This document shows, in pieces, positions 33,729 through 42,803 of a DNA stretch of 64,000 nt (the stretch's first letter is position 1; each line of letters begins with the position of its first letter). Position numbers and translations under genes: made by a program. A model generated the notes under the pieces. The model did not search any database. It had not been told where the DNA came from and worked only from the letters and a program-made list of their open reading frames with translations. Where the stretch lies: contig JADJVA010000025.1 of the NCBI GenBank assembly GCA_016716765.1, positions 62,001 through 126,000 of the forward strand. The letters are read 5' to 3'. This stretch comes from Bdellovibrionales bacterium (lineage in GTDB: Bacteria > Bdellovibrionota > Bdellovibrionia > Bdellovibrionales > UBA1609).

Positions 33729-35765
33729 ATGGAAAATATCAAATCCGAGTCTCACTGTTTGGTCGCAGTCGATGCCCCTCTCCCCCCGCTCACTTATTCC
33801 ATTGATTCCAGCCTCGCCGAAATACCGTCTCGAGGTCAGCACGTTACAATACCCCTTGGGAAACGCTCCGTTTCCGGTGTTATTCTTAGTTCAGCGGTCA
33901 AATTAGATTCAGAGAAATTCAAAATCAAAAACATCCAATCCGTGAGCGAAACACTCCCCCCCATTCCAGAACCCACTCTTAAATGGGTTGAGTGGTTAGC
34001 AAAATACTATTTTTTTCCTGTCGGCCAGATTGCAGCTCTTTGCTCTCCTCCACTCAAAAAAGAGGGGCGTGGATCAAAAAAAAAATCCCCTGTCCCCGAA
34101 AACTCAGAAGATATGCTCTTGGATTTGACGGAGGAACAGCGCAAGGTGACTGACGCAATACGGCTCAAGCAGGGCTTTCATGTGCACTTGCTTCATGGTG
34201 TGACAGGCTCAGGAAAAACAGAAGTCTACCTTCAACTGTTGTCAAAGATTCTGGAAGATGGAAAAAAGGGCCTCGTCCTCGTTCCTGAGATATCCTTAAC
34301 GCCACAACTATTAAGAAGATTTGCCGCACGCTTCCCAGATCAGGTAGCAGTGATTCATTCCCATTTGACAAAGCGCGAACGCACTGAACAGTGGTGGAGC
34401 ATCATTTCAGGACAAAAGAAGATCCTTGTGGGCGCTCGTTCAGCCCTTTTTTGTCCCATTCATGATTTAGGAATTATTATCGTCGATGAGGAACATGAGG
34501 CAAGCTTCAAACAGGATGATTCCCTTAAGTATCAAGCAAGAGATGCGAGCATCATGTTGGCCCGATACCACGATTGCCCAATTGTTTTAGGAAGTGCTAC
34601 GCCCAGTCTGGAATCTTGGCAAAACGCCCTCATTGGCCGCTATTCATTGCATTCACTGAGCAAAAGGGTCGCCGAGCGATCTATGCCCCTTATCGAAATC
34701 ATCGACATGAAAAAGGAGCGCGAACAACGGCGATCTCATGAGAATCGAGGTCAGCTGCCGTTTTGGTTAAGTCACAAATTGCATGAATCGCTGATTCAGT
34801 GTTTTGAACAGGGCGATCAGGCCGCCCTTTTTTTAAATCGCAGAGGAATCGCTCAAACGATATTTTGTCCCTCCTGCGGCATCACCTATGAATGTCCTAA
34901 CTGCTCCATCTCTCTCACTCTTCACGGAACAAATCATCTCGTCTGTCACTATTGTGATTATCACGAAAAGCTTTTTGACCACTGCAAGAAATGTGGTTCA
35001 CTCGATATCGGTCCTCTTGGATTGGGGACGGAACTCATCGAACACGACGTTCGTCTGCTTTTTCCTGAAATAAAGGTGGCGAGAGCTGACCGAGATGAAA
35101 TTCAGAATCGACAAGATCTCGAGAATATCATTTTTTCATTTGAGAAGGGTCAGGTCAATCTGTTGATCGGCACCCAAATGATCGCGAAAGGCCTGGATTT
35201 CAAGGGACTGAATCTTGTAGGATTAGTGATGGCCGATGTCGGGTTTAACCTCCCAGATTTTCGAGCTTCAGAGAGAAGTTTTCAGCTCCTACTGCAGATG
35301 GGAGGAAGAGCAGGAAGACACTCAGATCTTCCGGGCAGAGTAATTATTCAAACCTACAACCCCAGCCATCCAAGTATTGTTCACGCGATCAAAAGCGATT
35401 TTCACCAATTTGCTCAGGAGGAACTCCTGGTGCGAAATTCCCTTCATTATCCACCTTTCAGTCGCCTTTCATCCTTTCGAATCCAAGGCAACAGCCTTGA
35501 AGGAACAGAAGCCGTCGCCCAAGTCTTGGGCAGACGTTGCCAACTTCTTCGCACGCAACAACATGCCTACAGGGCGATTGAAATTTTGGGTCCGGCACCT
35601 GCTCCATTGGCAAAGTTACGGGGTAAATACCGATTCCAAGTCCTCATCAAAAGTCCAGAAGTTGCCTTGTTGAGTGCCTTTTGCAAACAAGTTCTGAGCG
35701 ACGAAAGTTGGGTCCAGAGCGGCGTCAAAATTCAAATTGATATCGATCCTGTCAATTTGCTCTGA
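33729..35765 (+). CDS. priA: primosomal replication-restart helicase PriA
   Basis: PriA reloads the replisome at stalled or broken forks. The 678-residue protein has the N-terminal 3'-end-binding domain, Walker A GVTGSGKTEVY, Walker B VDEEHEASFKQ, and helicase motifs LGSATPSLESW, LGTELIEHDV and GTQMIAKGLDF. The zinc module has four CxxC pairs: CPSC, CPNC, CHYC and CKKC between about residues 380 and 430. All expected elements are present. It follows the exported-protein gene by eight bases. Confidence 0.95.
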   Translation: MENIKSESHCLVAVDAPLPPLTYSIDSSLAEIPSRGQHVTIPLGKRSVSGVILSSAVKLDSEKFKIKNIQSVSETLPPIPEPTLKWVEWLAKYYFFPVGQIAALCSPPLKKEGRGSKKKSPVPENSEDMLLDLTEEQRKVTDAIRLKQGFHVHLLHGVTGSGKTEVYLQLLSKILEDGKKGLVLVPEISLTPQLLRRFAARFPDQVAVIHSHLTKRERTEQWWSIISGQKKILVGARSALFCPIHDLGIIIVDEEHEASFKQDDSLKYQARDASIMLARYHDCPIVLGSATPSLESWQNALIGRYSLHSLSKRVAERSMPLIEIIDMKKEREQRRSHENRGQLPFWLSHKLHESLIQCFEQGDQAALFLNRRGIAQTIFCPSCGITYECPNCSISLTLHGTNHLVCHYCDYHEKLFDHCKKCGSLDIGPLGLGTELIEHDVRLLFPEIKVARADRDEIQNRQDLENIIFSFEKGQVNLLIGTQMIAKGLDFKGLNLVGLVMADVGFNLPDFRASERSFQLLLQMGGRAGRHSDLPGRVIIQTYNPSHPSIVHAIKSDFHQFAQEELLVRNSLHYPPFSRLSSFRIQGNSLEGTEAVAQVLGRRCQLLRTQQHAYRAIEILGPAPAPLAKLRGKYRFQVLIKSPEVALLSAFCKQVLSDESWVQSGVKIQIDIDPVNLL

Positions 35766-35838
35766 GTGAATTCTCCCTTTCCATCCGACTCAATAATCTT
35801 ATAGAATAAAATTAAGAACTCAAAAAATCGAGACTTCT

Positions 35839-36684
35839 ATTAGCGCTGATGCTTGCCCAAGATGTGGATCACCGAGTGACGAGCTTTTCAGAATTGAGCC
35901 CGGCATGCGGCTTGCTTTGTCTGCAGATTCAAAGGGCGAACAGATTCCAGAGTCAGCTTGCCCAAGTTGCTATGAAGAACTCACTCGAAGAGTTTCCAAA
36001 GGCGTTAAGTTACGTATGGAAGCTCAGGCACGTGAGCAAAATCGAGCAGTACTCTGGAAGAGCCGTGTTGGTCTCGTGAAACAGGCTCGCCAATTGATGC
36101 ATCAAAAAGCCTATTCCGAAGCAGCCGTTTCTTATGAGAAATATTTGCGTATAGTCGAGATTGTTTTCCAAAAAAAAATGGGGGAATTGAGCCCTGATGT
36201 TTTCAATAATTCCAAAAGATCAAAAGAGGTCACTGTAATAACTTCTGTCTATTGGGATTTACTCCGAATTTACGATATGAGTCCGCGATATGGAGATCGA
36301 CAAAAGCGCACAGCAAATAAATTAGCTGAATTTATCAAATATAGCACGATCTTTCCAGATATCATAAAGCGAGCCGAGGCGTTCTCTCGATCCGCTAAAA
36401 ATCCCGAAATCATCAGACAGTTTCTTCGCGCCTCAGGGGGATTGCGTGGCGCCTGCTTTGTTGCCACCGCGGTTTTTGACGATTCTCATTGTTCCGAAGT
36501 TATTTTACTCCGTCGCTACCGTGACGAGGTCCTTCGTCATAGCCTATTTGGGCGAAGGTTCATTTATTATTACTATCGCCTCTCCCCTCCCTTGGCTAAA
36601 TTTGTCAAAGCATCACCTCGGTTGAAAAAATGTCTTAGGGGTCCTATTCGCTTTTGTGCGGAGCGACTTTATAAAATTCCTTGA
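35839..36684 (+). CDS. zinc-ribbon protein with CFxATA box, apparently starting at ATT
   Basis: The first canonical start in this frame is ATG 35905, but the frame is protein-like further upstream: SADACPRCGSPSDELFRIE then PGMRLALSAD and ACPSCYEELT, which pairs CPRC with CPSC into a zinc ribbon. Starting at 35905 would lose the first half of it. Codons before the cysteines hold no ATG, GTG or TTG back to a stop at 35794. ATT 35839, with GAG six bases upstream, is therefore the best candidate. The C-terminal part has CFVATAVFDDSHCSEVILLRRYRDEVL, the CFxATA motif of a widespread small domain of unknown function. About 281 residues. Confidence 0.7.
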   Translation: MSADACPRCGSPSDELFRIEPGMRLALSADSKGEQIPESACPSCYEELTRRVSKGVKLRMEAQAREQNRAVLWKSRVGLVKQARQLMHQKAYSEAAVSYEKYLRIVEIVFQKKMGELSPDVFNNSKRSKEVTVITSVYWDLLRIYDMSPRYGDRQKRTANKLAEFIKYSTIFPDIIKRAEAFSRSAKNPEIIRQFLRASGGLRGACFVATAVFDDSHCSEVILLRRYRDEVLRHSLFGRRFIYYYYRLSPPLAKFVKASPRLKKCLRGPIRFCAERLYKIP

Positions 36685-36717
36685 ATTGGTAACCCGCCTC
36701 AGCGAGTTTAGGACTCT

Positions 36718-37851
36718 ATGGCGACAGCAACAAATTCCCAGCTCTACGATTTTATTGTCATAGGTGGTGACCTGTCCGGTTTGTTGATTGCTCAGGCTCT
36801 CGAATTTGGTGGTTTAAAAGTTGGTCTCATTGATGAGAATGAAACCATGGGTGGTTCTTTTCGCCCATTTGATGTCAATGGTCAAATTTTCGAATCAAAT
36901 CTTGGAATTATCAAGTCTTCTCCGGATTCCGAGCATTTATTGAAATGGCTGGAAGGCCAACTCGGAAGGCCAGTGCTTGGCTCAAGACTCGAAAATTCGC
37001 CCCTTACTTTTGAGGGCGGAACCTTGAAAACCTTTATGGGATTTGGAGATCGTAAATTTGACTCCCTTGAAATACTTAACCAGTACAATCAAAACTGCCT
37101 TATTGAGCTCAAGAGCCAGCCAGATGAGTGGATAAAGCACTTGGCTGAGACATTCATTGAAGAGAAAATACCACAGTCCATCGTGACAAAATTGAATGCG
37201 ACAAATAATTCGATGGAAGTGACCATCAATGGCGCGCGAACCCTGATCGCAAAAAAGGTCATATATACCCCTGTCGCGAAGCATCTCCTAGCGCTCTTTC
37301 CCGAGAACCAACTTTCAAATCGCTTACGTCAGCGTCTTGCAAAGTCACGTCTCTACACTTCAGTAAATTTGCAGTGCTTACATAAGACAAACAGTGTTGC
37401 CGCATCTCCGGCCCTCCATTTCCTCTATGGGGCAAAAGATGAATTTGAGCCCACCTTGGGACGGTTTTTCAAGTCCCGCTATGAATCTTCTGGCCAAACT
37501 TCAGTTTGGATGGGGCTTCTCAACACTGACCTCGCCGAAGATTCAGAAGCGATAGCTAATCTATTAAGAGAAATGAAGAAGCAAATTAAGAGGGCTTATC
37601 CTGAATTTTTTGAAAGTCTTTCTGCCGAAAAAATTGTCGTCAATGAATGCAGCCATGGAGTCGTAGACCTCGGCTTGAAAGTTCCGGGTATCGTTCCCGA
37701 ACAGCCCCACCTCTTTCTTGCCAATCATACACAGACAGGTCTTCCGCCTTTACAGGGCTCAATCATGGTCGCTCGCCTTGCCCTGGAATGGGCCTTGGGC
37801 TCCGAATCAGGCCTTGGGGCAGAATCGCCGCAAGGTGGTTTCTCTAATTAA
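36718..37851 (+). CDS. FAD/NAD(P)-binding oxidoreductase of unknown substrate
   Basis: A 377-residue flavoprotein. The N-terminal dinucleotide-binding fold is clear: YDFIVIGGDLSGLLIAQALE, then VGLIDENETMGGSF, where the acidic residue would bind the adenosine ribose. The first glycine triad is GGDLSG, slightly off the GxGxxG pattern. The C-terminal HLFLANHTQTGLPPLQGSI resembles the FAD-closing motif of amine oxidase and protoporphyrinogen oxidase families. The substrate cannot be assigned. The ATG follows the zinc-ribbon protein by 33 bases. Confidence 0.72.
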   Translation: MATATNSQLYDFIVIGGDLSGLLIAQALEFGGLKVGLIDENETMGGSFRPFDVNGQIFESNLGIIKSSPDSEHLLKWLEGQLGRPVLGSRLENSPLTFEGGTLKTFMGFGDRKFDSLEILNQYNQNCLIELKSQPDEWIKHLAETFIEEKIPQSIVTKLNATNNSMEVTINGARTLIAKKVIYTPVAKHLLALFPENQLSNRLRQRLAKSRLYTSVNLQCLHKTNSVAASPALHFLYGAKDEFEPTLGRFFKSRYESSGQTSVWMGLLNTDLAEDSEAIANLLREMKKQIKRAYPEFFESLSAEKIVVNECSHGVVDLGLKVPGIVPEQPHLFLANHTQTGLPPLQGSIMVARLALEWALGSESGLGAESPQGGFSN

Positions 37852-38049
37852 TTCGGTAAGTTGTCTATTTCGATGTGAGTGTTTCCAAAACCCCAACGGG
37901 ACTCTGTACACCTTCAGGCTATTTACAGACCCCTATTGCCCTACCACGCTGCTTATGCTAACAGTAACCAGATTTTTTAACTACACACCTCCTCGTATCT
38001 TTGGTCCCAAGTGGCAGTGAGGGGGGCGGTATAACCAGAGAGGATATCT
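37852..38049 (+). promoter_or_regulatory. rpsB leader region
   Basis: The 198 bases before rpsB hold no gene. A weak promoter candidate is TTGCCC at 37936-37941, a 17-bp spacer, and TAACAG at 37959-37964. GAGAGGA precedes the ATG at 38050. In other bacteria S2 represses its own leader; I cannot identify the known structure here. Confidence 0.3.
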
Positions 38050-38973
38050 ATGGCCAATCTTACAATGAAGGAAATGCTCGACGCAGGTGTTCATTTCGGA
38101 CATCAGACTCAGCGTTGGAACCCAAAAATGAAACCCTACGTTTACACTGACAGGGGTGGAATCCATATCATAGATTTGCAAAAATCAGTCGGACTCGCTC
38201 GGAGAGCTGCTGAATTTGTTAAATCAGTGGGTGCAAATGGGGGAAAATTAATTTTCGTCGGAACAAAAAAGCAGGCCGTAGAGCCCATTAAGGAAGCCGC
38301 TGCTCTTTGTGGACAATACCATGTAACAAAGCGTTGGCTCGGAGGAATGCTCACCAATTTTCAGACAATTAAATCAAGTATCGATCGACTCAAAAAAATT
38401 GATCGCATGCGAGAAAAAGGTGAACTTGATTTTTTCTCCAAAAAGGAGCGGGCCCGAATAGAGAAGGACTATCTTCGTCTTTTGGAATATTTGGACGGTA
38501 TCCGTGAAATGAAGGACTCTCCCTCGGCGATGTTTGTCGTAGATCTCAACAAGGAGCATATCGCCGTTAAAGAAGCTCGTCGGCTTGGTATTCCTGTCAT
38601 CGGCATTGCAGACACCAATGTAGATCCAAATGAAGTTGATTACCCCATTCCTGGTAACGACGACGCAATCCGCTCAATTAAGCTCTTTTCAAATATGGTG
38701 GCCGAGTCATTTCTTGAGGGTGTCAAGCTTTGGGAAGAAAAACTTCGTTCAACTGCTGACAAATCTGCATCTGCTCCAGAGAAGGCGACAGCGTCTGCTC
38801 CGTCTGTCGCTCCAGTTAAGGATACTTCTCCCTCTGATGGCGGACCATCTGTTGTCAAAGTCAGTCGTGGTCGTAAACTTGTCGCTGCTGGTCTTGCTGA
38901 TGAAGTTGAAATTGCGGCCGAGTTGGAAGTTGCCCCCGAAGAGGCCGTTGTTCCTGAAAGCTCAGAAGAATAG
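38050..38973 (+). CDS. rpsB: 30S ribosomal protein S2
   Basis: S2 sits between the head and body of the small subunit. The first ~235 residues are canonical (MKEMLDAGVHFGHQTQRWNPKMKPYV, RWLGGMLTNFQTIKSSI, IPVIGIADTNVDP, IPGNDDAIRSIKLF). At 307 residues it is about 65 longer than E. coli S2. The extension is Ala/Ser/Pro/Glu-rich and acidic at the end, with RGRKLVAAGLADEVEIAAEL. It heads the rpsB-tsf-pyrH-frr-uppS-cdsA-rseP run. Confidence 0.97.
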   Translation: MANLTMKEMLDAGVHFGHQTQRWNPKMKPYVYTDRGGIHIIDLQKSVGLARRAAEFVKSVGANGGKLIFVGTKKQAVEPIKEAAALCGQYHVTKRWLGGMLTNFQTIKSSIDRLKKIDRMREKGELDFFSKKERARIEKDYLRLLEYLDGIREMKDSPSAMFVVDLNKEHIAVKEARRLGIPVIGIADTNVDPNEVDYPIPGNDDAIRSIKLFSNMVAESFLEGVKLWEEKLRSTADKSASAPEKATASAPSVAPVKDTSPSDGGPSVVKVSRGRKLVAAGLADEVEIAAELEVAPEEAVVPESSEE

Positions 38974-39022
38974 ATGCGCACAGCCTGATGTCCCTCGGAC
39001 TTGGGCGAAGCAAAATGTAGGG

Positions 39023-39060
39023 CCTCTCATGATCTGTCAGCAGTGAGGGGATCCCATTTT
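39023..39060 (+). terminator. hairpin between rpsB and tsf (attenuator-like)
   Basis: CCTCTCA and TGAGGGG pair imperfectly around a ~13-base loop, followed by ATCCCATTTTT. It may lower tsf transcription relative to rpsB, but the spacing of the T-run is loose. Confidence 0.3.
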
Positions 39061-39111
39061 TGGAATTGGTAAGAGATTTAGGTAGAAAATATTTAAAAGA
39101 GGAAAGCTATT

Positions 39112-39762
39112 ATGACAATCAGTGCTTCTCAAGTAAAGGATCTCCGCGAAAAAACGAGCGCGGGCATGATGGACTGTAAAAAAGCCCTCGAAGAATCGCA
39201 AGGTGACTTTGAGAAGGCCGTGGAATGGCTTCGAGTGAAAGGCCTCAGTAAGGCTGCAAAAAAATCAGGTCGGTTGGCAGCTGAAGGTCTCGTCACTTCT
39301 TATATACATGCGGGAGGCCGCATCGGTGTTCTTGTAGAAATCAATTCTGAAACCGATTTTGTGGCACGCAACGAAGAATTTCAAAAATTTGTGAACGATG
39401 TGGCTATGCACATCGCTGCAATGGCGCCCTGCTTTGTTCGCGAAGAAGAAATTCCCGAGGAAGTTAAAAATAAGGAGCGAGAAGTACTGATAAATAAAGC
39501 CCTTGAAGAGGGTAAAAAGCGCGAATTCCTGGATAAAATTATTGATGGCCAAATGAAAAAGTGGGCCGCAGAGTCGTGCTTGATGGGACAAAAATTTGTC
39601 AAGAATCCAGACGTCACGATCCTCCAGCATTTGCAAGAAACCATCTCCCGAATTGGCGAAAATATCGTGATCCGTCGATTCGCTCGCTACGAATTGGGCG
39701 AAGGTTTAGAGAAGCGTTCAGAAAATTTCGCTGAAGAGGTCGCGGCACAACTGAAGGGGTAA
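39112..39762 (+). CDS. tsf: elongation factor Ts
   Basis: EF-Ts exchanges GDP for GTP on EF-Tu. The 216-residue protein has the UBA-like N-terminus and the signature LREKTSAGMMDCKKALEES, then VEINSETDFVARNEEF and a shortened dimerisation region. It is shorter than the 283-residue E. coli protein, as in many bacteria. AGAGGA precedes the ATG. It follows rpsB by 138 bases. Confidence 0.96.
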   Translation: MTISASQVKDLREKTSAGMMDCKKALEESQGDFEKAVEWLRVKGLSKAAKKSGRLAAEGLVTSYIHAGGRIGVLVEINSETDFVARNEEFQKFVNDVAMHIAAMAPCFVREEEIPEEVKNKEREVLINKALEEGKKREFLDKIIDGQMKKWAAESCLMGQKFVKNPDVTILQHLQETISRIGENIVIRRFARYELGEGLEKRSENFAEEVAAQLKG

Positions 39763-39766
39763 CAGA

Positions 39767-40477
39767 TTGGCTAAGAGCAAGTATCGAAGAGTCTTGTTGA
39801 AACTCAGTGGCGAGGCTCTCGCCAGCAAGAGTAATTCGATAGATCTTGAAATTATTGAGAGGGTTGCAGCTGACGTCTCTGAAGCCGCTGCTCTCGGGGT
39901 ACAGATTGGAATAGTGATTGGCGGCGGAAATATTTTCAGAGGAGTTGCGGCTTCGGCTCGTGGTATGGATCGGGCCAGCTCAGATTATATGGGTATGCTC
40001 GCCACCGTCATCAATGGATTAGCTGTCCAGAACGTCTTCGAAAAGCACAATCTCTCTACCCGTGTACAGACCGCTATTGGGATGGCTGAAATCGCGGAAC
40101 CCTATATCCGCCGACGTGCCATTCGCCATTTAGAGAAAGAACGGGTCGTTATTTTTGTTGCTGGCACAGGAAATCCTTATTTTACAACCGATACGGCTGC
40201 GGCCCTGCGTGCAATGGAAATTAATGCAGACGTCATCTTAAAGGCGACAAAAGTAGATGGAATTTACGATAAAGATCCCATAACTCATTCAGATGCTATA
40301 AAATTCGATAGAATCAGTTACATGGATGTCTTGAAAAAAGGTCTGAAAGTAATGGATTCTACTGCGATTAGTCTCTGCATGGACAACAAATTGCCGATAG
40401 TTTGCTTTAATTTACTTGCGCCAAATAGTATCACTCGAGTGATATCTGGCGAGAACATTGGAACAACTGTCTTTTAG
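39767..40477 (+). CDS. pyrH: uridylate kinase
   Basis: PyrH phosphorylates UMP to UDP. The 236-residue protein has the amino-acid-kinase fold: RVLLKLSGEALASK, IGIVIGGGNIFRG, RRAIRHLEKERVVIFVAGTGNPYFTTDTAAALRA and VDGIYDKDP. The start is TTG 39767, five bases after the tsf stop, with AAGGGG in the tsf 3' end. The family length matches. Confidence 0.96.
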   Translation: MAKSKYRRVLLKLSGEALASKSNSIDLEIIERVAADVSEAAALGVQIGIVIGGGNIFRGVAASARGMDRASSDYMGMLATVINGLAVQNVFEKHNLSTRVQTAIGMAEIAEPYIRRRAIRHLEKERVVIFVAGTGNPYFTTDTAAALRAMEINADVILKATKVDGIYDKDPITHSDAIKFDRISYMDVLKKGLKVMDSTAISLCMDNKLPIVCFNLLAPNSITRVISGENIGTTVF

Positions 40478-40491
40478 AATTGGGGGGAAAC

Positions 40492-41049
40492 ATGGTCGAA
40501 AATATTGTTAAATCTACCAAAGATCAGATGGAAAAGGCTCTTTTGGCATTGGCTGGTGAACTAAAAAAAGTGAGAACCGGCCGAGCTCAGGTGTCAATGT
40601 TGGATGTTGTGAAGGTCAACTACTACGGCAGTGCCACTCCGCTCAATCAAGTTGCGGCTGTCTCTTGCCCAGACGGGAAATCCTTTTTAATTCAACCCTG
40701 GGAGGCATCAACTCTCAAAGAAGTTGAGGCCTCAATTATTAAAAGTGATCTGGGAATGAGCCCTCAAAACGATGGAAAAGTCATCCGCCTTCGTCTTCCT
40801 GATTTAACGGAAGCCCGTCGCAAAGAATTAGTAAAAACTATTAAAAAGATTGTGGAAGATGCCCGGGTGGCTGTACGAATGGCAAGACGTGATGCCAATG
40901 AATCAGTAAAGAAGTCTGCCAAAGATAAAGTCATCAGCGAAGATGAACAGAAACGCCTTGAAGGAGAGATACAAAAATTGACTGATGGTTATGTTGATAA
41001 AATTGACAAAATATCCGAGGAAAAAGAGAAAGAACTCATGACAATCTAG
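40492..41049 (+). CDS. frr: ribosome recycling factor
   Basis: RRF splits post-termination ribosomes together with EF-G. The 185-residue protein has STKDQMEKALLALAGELKKV followed by RTGRAQVSMLD, and NYYGSATPLNQVA, both diagnostic. ATG 40492 is preceded by GGGGGG; a TTG at 40480 in frame would add four residues. It follows pyrH by 14 bases. Confidence 0.96.
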   Translation: MVENIVKSTKDQMEKALLALAGELKKVRTGRAQVSMLDVVKVNYYGSATPLNQVAAVSCPDGKSFLIQPWEASTLKEVEASIIKSDLGMSPQNDGKVIRLRLPDLTEARRKELVKTIKKIVEDARVAVRMARRDANESVKKSAKDKVISEDEQKRLEGEIQKLTDGYVDKIDKISEEKEKELMTI

Positions 41050-41052
41050 TCA

Positions 41053-41835
41053 ATGATAGAAAATCTGGAGCCCTTTAGAGTGACCCTGCCAACACACATC
41101 GCAATAATTATGGACGGAAACGGCCGTTGGGCCAATGCCCATGGACATCATCGTTTTTTTGGGCATGTGCGGGGAGCTCGGGTAGCTAAGAGCATTATTG
41201 AGGCTTGCTCATTTCGGCGGGTTAAGTTTCTTACACTTTTTGCGTTTAGCAGTGAAAATTGGCTCAGACCAAAAGACGAAGTCAATCTCCTGATGAAATT
41301 GCTATTTAGTCGGCTCAATCGTGAGCGAGCTGGACTGGTTCGAAATAATATTAAATTCAAATGTATTGGCGATTTAGAACGACTCCCCGCAAAGGTGAAG
41401 GAGGCCGTAAACCAGACGATCTCTGCGACTGATCATTGTACGGGAATGACTTTGATTTTTGCTTTGAGCTATGGAGGTCGACAAGAAATTGCTAGCGCAG
41501 CGAAGAAAATCGCCTTCCTTGTCGGCTCTGGACAATTACGTCCCGAGGATGTTAATGAGGAGCTCTTTCACTCTCAGCTAGAATCTTCGGAAATTCCCGA
41601 CCCAGATCTCATCATTCGCACAAGCGGAGAATCACGCCTCTCGAATTTCTATTTATGGCAATCAGCCTATAGCGAATTCATGGTTTTTCCCAAAATGTGG
41701 CCGGAATTTACTCGGAATGATTTGGATCTCGCAATAGAATCTTTTAATCTCAAGGAACGTCGGTTTGGTAAGACCAGTGAACAGTTAGGCTCAACTCTCC
41801 AGGCCTCATTTCGCAGTTTAAAAGGCGAAATTTAA
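41053..41835 (+). CDS. uppS: undecaprenyl diphosphate synthase
   Basis: UppS condenses isopentenyl units into the C55 carrier used for peptidoglycan and O-antigen. The 260-residue protein has HIAIIMDGNGRWAN (catalytic Asp and P-loop), FGHVRGARV, LTLFAFSSENW and the closing DLIIRTSGESRLSNFYLWQS, all typical of cis-prenyltransferases. It begins three bases after frr and ends directly at cdsA. Confidence 0.96.
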   Translation: MIENLEPFRVTLPTHIAIIMDGNGRWANAHGHHRFFGHVRGARVAKSIIEACSFRRVKFLTLFAFSSENWLRPKDEVNLLMKLLFSRLNRERAGLVRNNIKFKCIGDLERLPAKVKEAVNQTISATDHCTGMTLIFALSYGGRQEIASAAKKIAFLVGSGQLRPEDVNEELFHSQLESSEIPDPDLIIRTSGESRLSNFYLWQSAYSEFMVFPKMWPEFTRNDLDLAIESFNLKERRFGKTSEQLGSTLQASFRSLKGEI

Positions 41836-42669
41836 GTGAGTTCCAACTTTATGGGGCTCCAAACGCGAATTCTCTCAGCTTTGGTAGCGGGGGGGGCATT
41901 TGTCGCTATTGGTTTTTACGGCGGCCCATCAGGAATCGCAGTTATTTCCTTTGGGATTGTCATGCTGGGCTGTTATGAATTTACCCAAATTGGCTTTCCT
42001 CCAGATGAGAAACTACCTCCATTTTTGAAAGTTCTGTTTCTTGGTAGTTGTTTTGCCTTTATTTCTGCAGCACTCCTCCTCAAACCTGTTACAGGCTTGG
42101 CGACTCTCGCTTTGACGTCGATGATCTTTTTCTCCTGCTTATTGAGTGCACTTCACAAAACTGTTCCATTGGAAATGATTCGCAAACTGTCGTCCTCCCT
42201 CATTTTAGGTTTAGTTTACACTGGTCTAATGCCGATTTTTGCCCTTAAAATCCTGTTTCTTCCTGATGGCCTCAAATGGTTTTCACTCATGCTTATTGTG
42301 GTTTTTTCCGGCGATACCTTTGCCTATTTCGTTGGCCTTTGCTTTGGCAAACGCAAGCTGATGCCCTCAGTTTCTCCTAAAAAAACAGTCGCCGGAGCCT
42401 GGGGGGGACTTATGGGGTCTGGACTTGTCGCCTGGCTGGCAGGAGTTTACTTTGTTGATAAACATGTGCTTATGTTGTTTGTCACGGGCTCTATTGCAAG
42501 CGGCTTCTTTGCTCAATTCGGAGATCTCTTTGAATCACTTCTCAAGCGCGTCAGTGGGCACAAGGACTCTGGCAGTATTATGCCAGGACACGGGGGCGTC
42601 CTTGATCGTTTGGATGGAATTTATTTTGCCTCTCCTGTTTTCTTTATTGTGGCTCAATCACTCAGTTAG
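41836..42669 (+). CDS. cdsA: phosphatidate cytidylyltransferase
   Basis: CdsA makes CDP-diacylglycerol for phospholipid synthesis. The 277-residue membrane protein has about eight helices and the C-terminal signature KRVSGHKDSGSIMPGHGGVLDRLDG, plus SGDTFAYFVG and SPKKTVAGAWGG. The GTG start touches the uppS stop, so it is translationally coupled. Normally dxr would follow; here it does not. Confidence 0.95.
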   Translation: MSSNFMGLQTRILSALVAGGAFVAIGFYGGPSGIAVISFGIVMLGCYEFTQIGFPPDEKLPPFLKVLFLGSCFAFISAALLLKPVTGLATLALTSMIFFSCLLSALHKTVPLEMIRKLSSSLILGLVYTGLMPIFALKILFLPDGLKWFSLMLIVVFSGDTFAYFVGLCFGKRKLMPSVSPKKTVAGAWGGLMGSGLVAWLAGVYFVDKHVLMLFVTGSIASGFFAQFGDLFESLLKRVSGHKDSGSIMPGHGGVLDRLDGIYFASPVFFIVAQSLS

Positions 42670-42677
42670 GAAGCGCT

Positions 42678-42794
42678 GTGTTGAATGGGTTTTTGGGTAC
42701 CTTAGGCGAGTTACTCCCTGAATTTCATTCCAAATCTGAGAATCTTTCGCTTGCTTGGCGGTTTTTGCTTTGGTGTCGCCGCTCCTACATTTAG
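42678..42794 (+). CDS. possible 38-residue ORF in place of dxr
   Basis: GTG 42678 has AGGA six bases upstream and opens a 38-codon frame (VLNGFLGTLGELLPEFHS, then SENLSLAWRFLLWCRRSYI) filling most of the cdsA-rseP gap. It is not recognisable as Dxr or any family. It may be a small protein, a remnant, or chance. Confidence 0.25.
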   Translation: MLNGFLGTLGELLPEFHSKSENLSLAWRFLLWCRRSYI

Positions 42795-42803
42795 AATACC
42801 GAA

